This document shows positions 8,532 through 17,476 of a DNA stretch of 64,000 nucleotides, one piece after another. Each line of letters opens with the position of its first letter. The stretch's first letter is position 1. The DNA is taken from assembly GCA_046533095.1 (NCBI GenBank), contig JAJQRA010000031.1:62001-126000 (forward strand), read 5' to 3'. The notes under the pieces are model-generated. The model was given only the letters and a program-made list of their open reading frames with translations. It was not told where the DNA came from and made no database searches. This DNA is from ZAX-1 sp046533095 (GTDB lineage: Bacteria; Bacillota; Clostridia; Lachnospirales; Lachnospiraceae). A program made the position numbers and the translations under genes.

Positions 8532-9578
8532 TCAGACTTCCCATATTGGCAAGGTTAAATTTTCAATATATGCTACTAGTTCATCTGACATTTCTTCTGC
8601 TTCCGGTATCCGAATATGCCCTTTTGTGCCACGCCCATTTCTGCTATATAAAAAATGCCTGATCCTTTCGTCTTTCATTTCTTGACATGCTTCCTCGATT
8701 GCGGTGTCCCAGTTGGCATCATGTTCTAATATCGTTGTAGTCAAGATGATTAGGGCTGTCGGATATTTACTTCGTAAACCGCAAAGAAATGCTTGGTATT
8801 TCTTCTTCCAGTGCTTTGCTTTTTCCCCGTACAAGGACTCTTTCATGTAGTCTTGCGGATGATTGTCATTTTGCCCAATTGCCACAATGACAATATGTGG
8901 CGTATACTTGGAAAAATCCCAATCCGTCACCTTTCCTAGCTGTGGGTGGTAATGTACTTTATCCCACATAAATTCCATGCCTGGATACACTGGCGGAAAA
9001 ACCCATCCAGTACCATTTAAAAGCCCAATGCCGCCTTGTGCTATATCGTGTATCTGTGCATTTAATTTCCTCGCCGCCATCCATGCATAGGAATACCAGC
9101 TATTTGAATACTCCCCCTCATGTTCCGGATCCGGTTGCCCCACATAATCAACCGCTTCTGATACTTCTCCGGCAGATATGGAATCCCCATATACTTCGAT
9201 TCTCCTATTTGGTATATCGTCGATCGGCAACAGCCTTGCGCCCTTTGACAAGGTAAACGTTTCGATTGTAAACGTATGGCAGCTATCTTGCCTTTTAAAA
9301 AGCAGGATTTCATGGTTCGCATCCTGTTCTTCCTCTAGCAATCTAACTTCGGTCAGCCCTTCATCATTTATATCCCACTTTTTTTGCTCGCCATCAATGA
9401 TTGCACCGACAGAGTTCTTCCAATATGCCTGTTTATTTTTTAATAAAACATGGGCGCTTTTCCCAAAAAATCGAACCCGCATAGAAGAAGCCGGAAATAT
9501 AAATTCCGGCTTCTGTGCATCCGTGGTATCGATTCTGCCGCTGTATATTATCTCTTGGCTATCCAATGCAACCAGCAC
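8532..9578 (-). CDS. CE2-family acetyl esterase
   Basis: A second cytoplasmic deacetylase for mannan oligosaccharides. About 115 N-terminal residues form a beta-sandwich (SGRIDTTD..FIFPASSMRVRFFGKSAHVLL), followed by an SGNH domain with the nucleophile in YGDSISAGEV, the glycine block in AQGGIGLLNG, the asparagine block in VAIGQNDNHP, and a late histidine in KGHIRIPEAEEMS. This two-domain layout is that of CE2 enzymes such as those in Roseburia and Clostridium. The start is a GTG at 9578, seven bases after GGAGGG; no suitable ATG exists nearby. It is cotranscribed with the CE17-like gene. The CE2 and CE17 enzymes of Roseburia act on different acetyl positions of mannan, which would explain keeping both. 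Confidence 0.85.
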   Translation of the reverse strand: MLVALDSQEIIYSGRIDTTDAQKPEFIFPASSMRVRFFGKSAHVLLKNKQAYWKNSVGAIIDGEQKKWDINDEGLTEVRLLEEEQDANHEILLFKRQDSCHTFTIETFTLSKGARLLPIDDIPNRRIEVYGDSISAGEVSEAVDYVGQPDPEHEGEYSNSWYSYAWMAARKLNAQIHDIAQGGIGLLNGTGWVFPPVYPGMEFMWDKVHYHPQLGKVTDWDFSKYTPHIVIVAIGQNDNHPQDYMKESLYGEKAKHWKKKYQAFLCGLRSKYPTALIILTTTILEHDANWDTAIEEACQEMKDERIRHFLYSRNGRGTKGHIRIPEAEEMSDELVAYIENLTLPIWEV

Positions 9579-9592
9579 CTTATTTCCCTCCT

Positions 9593-9797
9593 AATCTGCA
9601 TATTTACCCTCAAACGCAACGTCGTTTCTGCTTGCCGGCTCATCCTACCGTTTTCACTTTAAATCTACATATCTACCCTCAAACGCAACGTCGTTTCTGC
9701 TTGCTGGTCCATCACCGTTTTCACTTTAAATCTGCATGTTTACCCTCAAATGCAATGCCGTTTCTGCGTTCTGGTTCATTCTTTTCATTCATGCTTT
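9593..9797 (-). repeat. Three tandem copies (67-68 bp) between GH130 and CE2 genes
   Basis: The segment containing ACCCTCAAACGCAACG and a pyrimidine-rich tail is present three times (anchors at 9608, 9676 and 9743). The copy nearest the GH130 gene contains its stop region and is the most diverged. It fills the whole gap. Confidence 0.9.
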
Positions 9798-10958
9798 TAG
9801 TAGCGCTAGATTTTTCTCTATCAATTCACATCTTTGTACGACGCATTCATTGGAACGCAACGGATCTTTTGGTGTCATAAATAGATAATCTTCTAATTTT
9901 TCTATCGTTGTAGTTGCTACATGCATTCTCGTATCGCTTGATGCATAATAGATAAATACATCGCCATTCTCCCTTGCAATCGCTCCATTCGTAAACACGA
10001 CATTCGATACATCGCCAACCCGTTCGCCGCCAAGCGGCACTAAGAAAACGCCTGATGGTTCCGCTACTACTTTTTCCGGATTTAAGAGATCTGTTCCAAA
10101 AACATAAAGGACATACCGAAGGCCGGCCGCCGTATTTCGCACCCCGTGCGCTATATGGATCCAGCATTTGTGCCCTCGAATCGGGACTGCCCCAGCTCCA
10201 TTTTTTGCTTCTGTTAAGGTATGGTAAATCCTTTTGCTGATAATTTTTTCCTCATCGATAACTGCATGCTTTATATCTTCGCAAAGTCCAAACCCTATCC
10301 CGCCACCACTTCCGGTTTCAATAAATCCATCCATCGGCCGTGTATAGAAAGCGTATTTGCCATCGACATATTCCGGGTGCAGGGCAACATTCCTTTGCTG
10401 TGGGGACTTTAATGTCTTTAAATTATCCAGCCTATCCCATTCTTTTAAATCCTTTGTCCGCACAATTCCCGCTTGCGCTACTGCCGCCGACAAATCGCTT
10501 GTAGACGTATCTTTGCTTTCCGAACAGAAAACGCCGTAAATATAGCCGTCTTCATGTTTTGTGAGCCGCATGTCATATACGTTTGTTTCTTCCTTGCAAG
10601 TATCCGGCAATCTGATCGGATAATCCCAGAACCTAAATCCATCGATCCCGCTTTCACTTTCTGCAACTGCAAAAAATGATTTTCGGTCTGCGCCTTCTAC
10701 GCGCACCACCAGATAAAATTTACCATTCAATTCTATCGCACCGGAGTTCATCACTGCATTTACCCCGATACGCTCCATAAAATATGGATTCGTATCGGTA
10801 TTTAAATCATACTTCCAGTGCAGCGGTACCTGTTCCCTTGTCAAAACAGGGTTTTTGTACCGCTCATAAATTCCATTATAAAAATCAGTTTTTTGATTTT
10901 TTAAAGACAATCGTTCTTCATACTTTGCCTGCTCAACATAATATTGTCTATGTAGCAT
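9789..10958 (-). CDS. GH130_1-like beta-mannosyl-glucose phosphorylase
   Basis: Expected to phosphorolyse 4-O-beta-mannosyl-glucose to mannose-1-P and glucose (EC 2.4.1.281), the step after the 2-epimerase. The length of 389 residues and the motifs RVEGADRKSFFAVAESE and GFRFWDYP match the GH130_1 subfamily. The five-bladed propeller family uses an Asp general acid, probably the one in YDMRLTKHEDG near residue 120. ATG 10958 follows AAGGAG by eight bases; the longer frame starting at 10988 lacks a site. The neighbour upstream is the epimerase, which makes its substrate. The subfamily assignment is from memory of conserved motifs and length, with the shorter paralogue at 12479 being the GH130_2 type. 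Confidence 0.9.
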   Translation of the reverse strand: MLHRQYYVEQAKYEERLSLKNQKTDFYNGIYERYKNPVLTREQVPLHWKYDLNTDTNPYFMERIGVNAVMNSGAIELNGKFYLVVRVEGADRKSFFAVAESESGIDGFRFWDYPIRLPDTCKEETNVYDMRLTKHEDGYIYGVFCSESKDTSTSDLSAAVAQAGIVRTKDLKEWDRLDNLKTLKSPQQRNVALHPEYVDGKYAFYTRPMDGFIETGSGGGIGFGLCEDIKHAVIDEEKIISKRIYHTLTEAKNGAGAVPIRGHKCWIHIAHGVRNTAAGLRYVLYVFGTDLLNPEKVVAEPSGVFLVPLGGERVGDVSNVVFTNGAIARENGDVFIYYASSDTRMHVATTTIEKLEDYLFMTPKDPLRSNECVVQRCELIEKNLALLKA

Positions 10959-10980
10959 GATCTGGACTCCTTCCCATGAA

Positions 10981-11037
10981 ACAGCCACGCAAAACGCTTG
11001 GCGAGGTTTTCAAAAACCTAGTGGCTGTGATTCGTAT
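10981..11037. repeat. Hairpin repeat with CAGCCAC/GTGGCTG arms
   Basis: The arms CAGCCAC and GTGGCTG enclose an inner AGGTTTT/AAAACCT stem, and the outer edge reads GTGGCTGTGATTCGTA. The edge sequence resembles the ends of the dispersed element at 29800-29942. It lies between the epimerase and phosphorylase genes. Confidence 0.6.
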
Positions 11038-11096
11038 TTTAAGCTTAGGAACTGTTCCTTAGTAGGCATGGAGTTCCTTCCCATAAGCTTTCTAGC

Positions 11097-11252
11097 GCGC
11101 AAAATCACTTCTATGCACATTCTACCATTATGGCAAAGGCATTTCCACGGTTCTATGATAGGCTTTTCCAGCACGCAAAATCACTTCTATGCACATTCTA
11201 CCATTATGGTAAGGGCATTTCCACGGTTCCACGATAGGCTTTTCTAAGGGCT
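11097..11252 (-). repeat. 76-bp duplication of the epimerase 3' end
   Basis: Bases from about 11100 are repeated from about 11176 (period 76) with few changes. The upper copy is the conserved coding end (around CPYHNGRM). The lower copy is read in another frame for the last codons and then is non-coding. The period is not a multiple of three, so the C-terminus of the protein changed. Confidence 0.9.
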
Positions 11253-12333
11253 TTTTATGCTCATCCAAAGCCCAATACCACTCTGAACCATTTCTTTTAT
11301 CAATCAGATATTCTTTGCTATATTCCCAGATGTCTTTTGCGGCTTCTAGATATGCGCCACACTCCGGCCTGCGCTCATATCCATTGATAAATCCAACGAT
11401 TGCTTCTGCCTGTACCCACCATACACGTGTCGTATCTACGATTCCATCCTGTGCCTCATTTAAAAGGGAATGTCCCTGATAGGCACGTTCATAAATATTT
11501 TTTGTGATTTTTTGCGTAATCGGACTTAATTTCATCGTATAAGATTTATCATCCAGTATCTCAAGCCCTCTATCGGTCAGCCACGCCATTTCAATATCGT
11601 GCCCATAAGAGTACAAGTCAATCAAGCTATTCCATTCCCTGTCAAAAAATACATTTTGACGACCTTGTTCTCTATTATAGACTTTGTCAACGATAAGATC
11701 CAGCATAAAACGCATCCTATCTGCTACTTTTTCTTCTTGGCTTGCCCGATACAGCTGCGTGTATGCCTCGAACACATGGAGCAGCGTATTCATCGTTTTT
11801 TCTGCAACGACACCATTTTCAGATAGCTTTTCATTCTTCACAGGATGAAATTCCCGATCGAACGCCTCCATATACCCATACGCATCCGTGCACTTTTCTT
11901 CGATTACTTCATATAGGCCCCACGCAAGCTCTAGCGCTTCTTTATCGCCGGAAGCTTCATAGTAGGCAGTCAGCGCATAGATTGCAAATGCCTGGTTATA
12001 CGTATGCTTAGTGGCATCCTCTATACTGCCATCATAGTTCACTGCCCAATACACGCCACCATACGTTTGATCCAGGCAATGCTCTTTTAAAAATGCAAAA
12101 GCATGGGAAGCGTCTTTAAGCAAGTTCTTTTGCCCCAACAATAAGTAGGCATTCGAGAAGAACCACAGGATCCGGCTATTTAAAATACAGCCTTTCTGAT
12201 ATTTTGCATCTACCTTCAAATCATATCCTACATAGCCATAATATCCGCCATATTCATGATCCGTTAACCCTTCCCAAAAGGGAATGATGCCTTGTTCAAG
12301 GTGCTCTTTTATTTCTTCTACAAATACATTCAT
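11128..12333 (-). CDS. AGE-family 2-epimerase (cellobiose/mannobiose 2-epimerase)
   Basis: Should epimerise the reducing-end mannose of beta-1,4-mannobiose to give mannosyl-glucose for the GH130_1 enzyme. It is an (alpha/alpha)6-barrel protein of about 400 residues. Family landmarks include GGYYGYV, ILNSRILWFF, TKHTYNQAFAIYAL, the active-site histidines in SYGHDIEMAWL and KCPYHNGRM, and WWVQAEAI. I prefer ATG 12333, seven bases after TTGAGG; ATG 12339 is too close to that site. The final residues after ILRA are translated from a 76-bp tandem duplication in a shifted frame (ending in VEMPLP), so the extreme C-terminus is probably not ancestral. The conserved catalytic part is intact. Confidence 0.92.
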   Translation of the reverse strand: MNVFVEEIKEHLEQGIIPFWEGLTDHEYGGYYGYVGYDLKVDAKYQKGCILNSRILWFFSNAYLLLGQKNLLKDASHAFAFLKEHCLDQTYGGVYWAVNYDGSIEDATKHTYNQAFAIYALTAYYEASGDKEALELAWGLYEVIEEKCTDAYGYMEAFDREFHPVKNEKLSENGVVAEKTMNTLLHVFEAYTQLYRASQEEKVADRMRFMLDLIVDKVYNREQGRQNVFFDREWNSLIDLYSYGHDIEMAWLTDRGLEILDDKSYTMKLSPITQKITKNIYERAYQGHSLLNEAQDGIVDTTRVWWVQAEAIVGFINGYERRPECGAYLEAAKDIWEYSKEYLIDKRNGSEWYWALDEHKKPLEKPIVEPWKCPYHNGRMCIEVILRAGKAYHRTVEMPLP

Positions 12334-12471
12334 TTTCATACCTCAAGTTGCACATAGTCAATTTATAAAACCACATCATGATCCGTTAGCCCCTCCCAAA
12401 AGGGAATGATGCCTTGTATACATTCATTTTCATCCATTAAGTTGCACATAGCCAATTTACAAAACCACAAA
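12255..12471 (-). repeat. Partial duplicate of the epimerase 5' end and leader
   Basis: The segment 12255-12373 (first codons plus leader of the epimerase) is followed by a shortened, mutated copy at about 12374-12471. The copy keeps CATGATCCGTTAGCCC, AAAAGGGAATGATGCCTTG and the distal leader but has an internal deletion of about 24 bases. The start codon region of the copy is no longer open. Confidence 0.85.
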
Positions 12472-12478
12472 TCGGCTA

Positions 12479-13504
12479 TCACCTCTTCCCAACCTTTGTA
12501 TCTTCCGCCGTTACCACACTATGCTCTTTTATATAGGCTATGATGTCGTCGGCCTTTGTAAAGGCAAGGCCCACATACGTGTCTGCCGCCCCATAATAAA
12601 TGGCAATTTTACCGCTCTTAGCATCTTGGATCGTAGCGCAAGGGAATGTCACATTTGGCACAAACCCTCGTTCCTCATACCATTCTTCCGGCGTTAAGAG
12701 GAAGTTTTCACAGCGGTATTTTACAATAGAGGGGTTGTCAATATCAAGGATTGCTCCACCGATACTATATACATAACCGTTACAAGTCCCACTCACTCCG
12801 TGGTAAAACAGTAGCCAGCCCTCTGTTGTTTCAATTGGTGTTGCACCTCCGCCAATTTTTAGGGATTCCCACCATTCCTTGCCTGCTCCCATCACATGCC
12901 TGTGCCTGCCCCAATAAACCATATCTGGACTTTCTGAAACAAACACATCGCCAAAAGGTGTATGCCCGCTGTCGCTTGGCCTTGAAAGCATGAGATATTT
13001 CCCATTGATTTTTCTGGGGAATAGTACTGCATTTCTGTTAAATGGCAAGAACGGATTTTCAATCCTCGTAAAAGACTTAAAATCGGTTGTCTTTGCAATT
13101 CCTATCGATGCGCCATAAAAATCCTGGCACCAAATAATATAATATATATCCTCTACTTTTACCAAACGAGGATCATATGCATATACCGGCATAAAATCTG
13201 CCCCATCTTCATCTTTAAATGGAATCTTTTCCTCATCGAACTCCCAATGAATCCCATCTTTACTTCTACCAAGGTAAATGTTTGGGATGCCATTTTGCTG
13301 TTCGCCACGAAAGACTCCAATAAAAGCATCGCCATATGGCATAACTGCACTATTAAAAATACGGGCAACCCCTTTGCTAGGATTGCGCCCAACAATTGGA
13401 TTATCGCTATAGCGCCACACCGGCATCCACTCTTTACTGCTGCTATCCCTCTCCTGCCAAGGTACATTTGGCACCTTAGGCCCTATGATCTTTGTATCAC
13501 TCAT
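12479..13504 (-). CDS. GH130_2-like beta-1,4-mannooligosaccharide phosphorylase
   Basis: Expected to remove mannose-1-P from the non-reducing end of manno-oligosaccharides (EC 2.4.1.319-type). At 341 residues it is shorter than the paralogue at 9789. Landmarks are NPIVGRNPSKGVARIFNSAV, GVFRGEQQNG, the likely general-acid Asp in YAYDPRLVKVED, and FYHGVSGTCNGYVYSIGGA followed by FPCATIQD and IYYGAADTYVGLAF, all typical of GH130 propellers. The start is ATG 13504, five bases after AGGAGGA. It sits between the permease genes and the epimerase, and all share one strand. Chain-length preference is inferred from subfamily, not visible. Confidence 0.9.
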   Translation of the reverse strand: MSDTKIIGPKVPNVPWQERDSSSKEWMPVWRYSDNPIVGRNPSKGVARIFNSAVMPYGDAFIGVFRGEQQNGIPNIYLGRSKDGIHWEFDEEKIPFKDEDGADFMPVYAYDPRLVKVEDIYYIIWCQDFYGASIGIAKTTDFKSFTRIENPFLPFNRNAVLFPRKINGKYLMLSRPSDSGHTPFGDVFVSESPDMVYWGRHRHVMGAGKEWWESLKIGGGATPIETTEGWLLFYHGVSGTCNGYVYSIGGAILDIDNPSIVKYRCENFLLTPEEWYEERGFVPNVTFPCATIQDAKSGKIAIYYGAADTYVGLAFTKADDIIAYIKEHSVVTAEDTKVGKR

Positions 13505-13545
13505 CTTCTTCCTCCTGCATGAAGTAGTGTCTGCCTATTTCCTTG

Positions 13546-14391
13546 TTACCCTTTCACTGCCCCTTGCGTCAATCCACTATAGATTTGCTTTTGGCACAAA
13601 ATAAAGATCAGTAGCGCAGGCAGCATTGTAATAATAACGCCTGCACAAATGTAATTATATTGATTGCCAAGAGGCCCTGTAAATTTAAATAATGATGTTG
13701 CAACTGTTACCAGATGATTTTTATCTTGCAAATATAGATTCGCCGCATAGTATTCATTATAAACGCCTACGCCTTTTAAAATCATAACGGTAAGGATCGC
13801 CGGTTTTAAAAGTGGCAATAGAATCCGGAAAAACACGCCGAAATAAGTACATCCATCCATAATTGCCGATTCGTCAAGTGAATTAGGTATATTTTCAAAA
13901 AATTGAATGAAGATGTAGATTGAAATAACATCCGTCCCACACATCAAGACAATATACCCGGGCAAGCTATTAATCCAATGAAGCGTATACATAATCTGGT
14001 AAACCGTTACCTGCATGGCAATGCCTGGAAGCAAGGATGCCAGTAAAAATAAATTTCGAATCAATCCATTCCCCGGAAATTTAAATCGGTTTAATACATA
14101 GGCTATCATAGACCCTGTCATGATAGACCCTGCAAGCACAAACACCAAAATAATAGCCGAATTAAGAAATGCAACCCCCATATTCGCTTTTTGCCACGCT
14201 TCGACAAAATTGTCAAAATACAGCCAGTTGCTTGGCAGCTGCATTACATTGGTACCCACATATTCTTCCGGTGTTTTAAATGCTGTAATCACGCATACTA
14301 CAACCGGCAGCACTGCAACAAAAGCCCCTAAAATCAAAGTGGCATATTTAAATATAATCCAAATTACTTGTTTTATTTTTGAGATTGTCAT
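13546..14391 (-). CDS. Carbohydrate ABC transporter permease (MalG-like)
   Basis: An inner-membrane subunit of the manno-oligosaccharide importer. Its 281 residues have six predicted membrane segments, starting with an N-terminal one (YATLILGAFVAVLPVVVCV). The EAA loop lies in the region IMDGCTYFGVFFRILLPLLKPAI, where it contacts the ATPase. The gene overlaps the upstream permease by four bases (ATGA), showing translational coupling. GGAGG precedes the ATG. No ATPase gene lies in the block, so a shared MsmX-type ATPase encoded elsewhere is likely, as is common in Firmicutes. Confidence 0.93.
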   Translation of the reverse strand: MTISKIKQVIWIIFKYATLILGAFVAVLPVVVCVITAFKTPEEYVGTNVMQLPSNWLYFDNFVEAWQKANMGVAFLNSAIILVFVLAGSIMTGSMIAYVLNRFKFPGNGLIRNLFLLASLLPGIAMQVTVYQIMYTLHWINSLPGYIVLMCGTDVISIYIFIQFFENIPNSLDESAIMDGCTYFGVFFRILLPLLKPAILTVMILKGVGVYNEYYAANLYLQDKNHLVTVATSLFKFTGPLGNQYNYICAGVIITMLPALLIFILCQKQIYSGLTQGAVKG

Positions 14392-15407
14392 CTTGGGACA
14401 CCTCCTGTCGCACGGATTGCATTTTCTTCTAACCGTTTTTTCTCCTCTGCTTCCAGCCTCTTTTTACGCTTTCTTACTACACGGATTGCTTCTTTTTCTC
14501 CCTCACCAAGGAAATATGCAAAGAAGGCTTTTTGCAATATCGTTGCGGCAAAAATAAGGAACAGCATGACAACCGCCATAGCGGAAGCCAACCCTACTTT
14601 CTGGCTTTCATGCGCCAATTTATTCATGACTACAAAATAGGTGCCGGTACCAAAGTTTCCTTGCGTAATTACATAAGGAGGTTCAAACGCACTAAGCGAC
14701 CCTGTAATCGACAAAATCATATTGAGTACAATAATCGTTTTAATACTCGGAAAAATAATGCTTTTAAACTTTTGCCAACCAGAAGCCCCATCAATTGCGG
14801 CCGCTTCATACAAGGAAGAATCTACCGACATAATTGCCCCGATGAACAGCACCATGCCTTGCCCCATATATCTCCAAATCGAAGTGGCGGCAATCGAAAT
14901 ATTATTGATGCTTGTATCTTTCAGCCAATACGGCAACTGATCCAATTCAAATCCGCACCACTGCAATACCGTATCAAAAACAAATCCTCTGGTATAAAAG
15001 AATTTAAAAATGAAACCGACTGCAATTCCACATACCAAGTAGGGGAAAAACATAAATCCTTTAAATACGCCGCTTGCCCTTGTTTTAAAGCTCAATACAG
15101 AGGCGAAATAGAGTGCCAGCCCTAGTTGTATAAAAGATGCGCCAATATAGTAAAGGCTTAATTTCAGAGCCTTAAAACAGTCATCTCTGGTAAATACCTC
15201 CAGGTAGTTTGAAAGCCCCACAAACTCCCTTTTACCAATATACTTCATATCATAAAAGCTAAACTGAATCATTTTAGCAAATGGGACATAGGTAAAGACA
15301 ATCAGTAAGAGCAATGGTGCCAGCATGAACGTAAACATACATAATCTGCGATTGACTTTCCCTGATGAAATCCATTTTATAAAATGAAATGACTTCTTTT
15401 CTGTCAT
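14388..15407 (-). CDS. Carbohydrate ABC transporter permease (MalF-like)
   Basis: The second membrane subunit of the manno-oligosaccharide importer. Membrane segments include MFTFMLAPLLLLIVFTYV near the N-terminus. The EAA-type loop is seen around YEAAAIDGASGWQKFKSIIFPSIK. The C-terminus is a long charged tail rich in Arg/Lys/Glu (RKRKKRLEAEEKKRLEEN), which is cytoplasmic and unusual in length. ATG 15407 follows GAGGAGG; a longer frame from 15437 is less likely. It is directly downstream of the binding-protein gene, separated by a hairpin region that probably lowers permease expression relative to the binding protein. Confidence 0.93.
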   Translation of the reverse strand: MTEKKSFHFIKWISSGKVNRRLCMFTFMLAPLLLLIVFTYVPFAKMIQFSFYDMKYIGKREFVGLSNYLEVFTRDDCFKALKLSLYYIGASFIQLGLALYFASVLSFKTRASGVFKGFMFFPYLVCGIAVGFIFKFFYTRGFVFDTVLQWCGFELDQLPYWLKDTSINNISIAATSIWRYMGQGMVLFIGAIMSVDSSLYEAAAIDGASGWQKFKSIIFPSIKTIIVLNMILSITGSLSAFEPPYVITQGNFGTGTYFVVMNKLAHESQKVGLASAMAVVMLFLIFAATILQKAFFAYFLGEGEKEAIRVVRKRKKRLEAEEKKRLEENAIRATGGVPR

Positions 15408-15469
15408 ACCTTCCTCCTCGCATGAAACAATTTGCAACGTACTTTCGTCCTTCGTTTAAAAGTACACCC

Positions 15470-15577
15470 GGCCCACTCACTTCATGAACGTGAAGCTTTT
15501 TCCGCCTTAGGACCAACAAACATCCCCGCTCAATCATGCATGTTGTTTGTTTACAGGCTCTTCGTGGCCGGGTGTTT
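15470..15577 (-). terminator. Hairpin region between binding-protein and permease genes
   Basis: ACACCCGGCC near 15471 pairs with GGCCGGGTGT near 15565-15575. Smaller stems lie inside, for example CTTCATGAACGTGAAG and AACAAACA with TGTTTGTT. This is the usual place for a partial terminator or mRNA-stabilising structure that leaves the binding protein most abundant. Confidence 0.6.
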
Positions 15578-15615
15578 CCTTTCAAACTGAAAGCCGCTTA
15601 AAACTTGCCTTCCCT

Positions 15616-17055
15616 CTAATTCGTAATACCAAATTTCTCCTGAGCGGCCGTCCATCTTGCGTTCCAGTCATCACTTAGTTCCTGCATTGTTTTCGAGCCG
15701 TCAATTGCAGCCTCAACTACTTGAGATGGTACTGCGCCACTTACATTAATACCCAGTTCAGATTCATTATTCACATCATTTACTAATGTTTCTTCGCCTT
15801 CTGCAGGTGGATTATTCACTACCAATTCTACTCCTTCAAATGCAGCCAACGCATCTGGCAATGGATCGCCTTTTACAACTGAAATTCCACCCTGAGATGC
15901 TGCAAAACCTGATTTTTCTACCAGCCATTTCACATAGCACATCGCTGCGATTTGATCATCCGTCGAACTATTGCAGTTAATGCCATAATTATAGTCAGCT
16001 CCTGCAGCCGCATATTGCTTTCCACCTACTGAAATTGGAAACGTCATATAGCCAACGTCATCTGCATTATCTCCGGCTTCCTTTACCTGTGAAACTGCCC
16101 ATGAGCCTAATGCCAACGTAGCGACTTCGCCTCTGTTAAGCATTCCCTTGCTACCTTCCCAGTCAGTCGTTGTTGGATCGTCTTCTACCAAACCTTGGTT
16201 TACAGCTTCATATAATACATTATATACTGCATAAGGACCGGTTTGATCTCCTCTGTCTGCATATGGATTTTTCCCCTTCGTCCTTCCTACATTTGCAAAA
16301 TCCGGGTCGCCTGTTGCACTGCCATCAATATATGCATCCCATGCCGTCATTGTCCAGCCGGCTGCGAAATTTGTATAAAGCGGAATTGCATCTGTCTTTT
16401 CTTTGATTGTTTTAAGCGCGTCTATAAACGCATCCGGCGTTTTTGGAAGTTCTGTAATTCCGGCTTGTTCAAAAACTGCCTTGTTATATACGATTCCTTG
16501 TGCGTTTGCCATCGACGGCATACCGAAAACCTGATTCTGGTAGGTATAGTCTGTCAGCATATCATAAGATTCGCCGAGTGTTTTCGCATCTCCAAATGGC
16601 GTGAAATAGCTTGAAAGTTCATTTTTGTCAACTGCAACGGGAACCATGCAGATATCACCCCAATCACCTGTCGTTAGGCGTGTTACAATATCATCTGCAT
16701 AAGATGTAATTCCCTCATATTCGATATTGACATTCGGATATATTTTTTTAAATTCTGCTACGTAATCGCTAAACAAAGTGTCTACAACATCTGTTTTGTG
16801 TGTAAGAAACTTTAAATCCGCCGTTATGTCCGTATAATCCTCCCCTACTTTGATTTGATCAATGGTCGGTACTTCTGTATTTCCACTTGCCTCTGTACCT
16901 GCGTCCGTGTCTGTGCCCACATCTGAATCTGAATTTGAGTCCGAGCTAGAACCTGTGTCCGTTTTCGTTCCTGAATTCCCACATGCCGCCATTGAGATCA
17001 TTAAGGTGGAACAAAGTCCAATTGATAAAATTTTTTTCACTACTTTACTTTTCAT
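15616..17055 (-). CDS. Manno-oligosaccharide ABC transporter binding lipoprotein
   Basis: A family 1 extracellular solute-binding protein of 479 residues that should capture beta-manno-oligosaccharides outside the cell. The N-terminus has a positive head, a hydrophobic stretch and the lipobox SMAACGN near residue 26, then a long Ser/Asp/Thr/Gly linker. Fold landmarks include FKKIYPNVNIEYE, LTTGDWGDICMVP, GMPSMANAQGIVYNKAVFEQAGI and ATLALGSWAV. The ATG at 17055 follows AAGGAG. It is the first gene after a sigma-A-like promoter and heads binding protein-permease-permease-GH130-epimerase-GH130-esterases-phosphomutase. The mannan substrate is inferred from these neighbours. Confidence 0.9.
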   Translation of the reverse strand: MKSKVVKKILSIGLCSTLMISMAACGNSGTKTDTGSSSDSNSDSDVGTDTDAGTEASGNTEVPTIDQIKVGEDYTDITADLKFLTHKTDVVDTLFSDYVAEFKKIYPNVNIEYEGITSYADDIVTRLTTGDWGDICMVPVAVDKNELSSYFTPFGDAKTLGESYDMLTDYTYQNQVFGMPSMANAQGIVYNKAVFEQAGITELPKTPDAFIDALKTIKEKTDAIPLYTNFAAGWTMTAWDAYIDGSATGDPDFANVGRTKGKNPYADRGDQTGPYAVYNVLYEAVNQGLVEDDPTTTDWEGSKGMLNRGEVATLALGSWAVSQVKEAGDNADDVGYMTFPISVGGKQYAAAGADYNYGINCNSSTDDQIAAMCYVKWLVEKSGFAASQGGISVVKGDPLPDALAAFEGVELVVNNPPAEGEETLVNDVNNESELGINVSGAVPSQVVEAAIDGSKTMQELSDDWNARWTAAQEKFGITN

Positions 17056-17108
17056 ATTCTCTCTCCTTTTTGATTTTGAATCTTCCTTTTTAATTTTTTT
17101 AAGTCTTT

Positions 17109-17158
17109 TAACTTTTTTTAAGTTATTTAAATTCTAACACTTTGACTTATATTCGTCA
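17109..17158 (-). promoter_or_regulatory. Promoter and candidate LacI operator for the mannan transport operon
   Basis: On the minus strand TTGACG (17158-17153) and TAGAAT (17135-17130) are separated by 17 bases. Immediately downstream the inverted repeat TAACTT-TTTT-AAGTTA at 17109-17124 is placed where a repressor would block transcription. Similar TTAAGT/ACTTAA half-sites occur at the other mannan promoter at 20.7 kb. Confidence 0.75.
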
Positions 17159-17382
17159 ATATACTACGTTATAATATTTAATTTTCCACGATTTGCATAT
17201 TTTTAACGTTTTGTTTTTGTTTATTATTACTAATTTTTATGCGCTTTTTCACCATCTTTTTGACATTAAATATTTTTTAATTTAATTAAATCAATTTAAA
17301 TATTTAATCTATTTTAATCTAAAAATTTGTCATAATGGGAATAAACTCCCAAAAAGAAACACCTACCGTATTGATAACGGCA

Positions 17383-17426
17383 AAAATGCAAGTATTTTTC
17401 TATTTCAAAAAATACTTGCATTTTTT
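17383..17426 (-). terminator. Rho-independent terminator after lacI
   Basis: A long AT-rich stem (AAAAATGCAAGTATTTTT against AAAAAATACTTGCATTTTTT) with a seven-base loop and T-runs on both sides. It can end transcription of the regulator gene and isolate the downstream promoter. The remaining gap (17160-17380) is AT-rich with no gene seen. Confidence 0.85.
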
Positions 17427-17476
17427 GTAGGCGAATTCATCGATAATCTTTGTCATGTACAGGCGCGATATCATTT

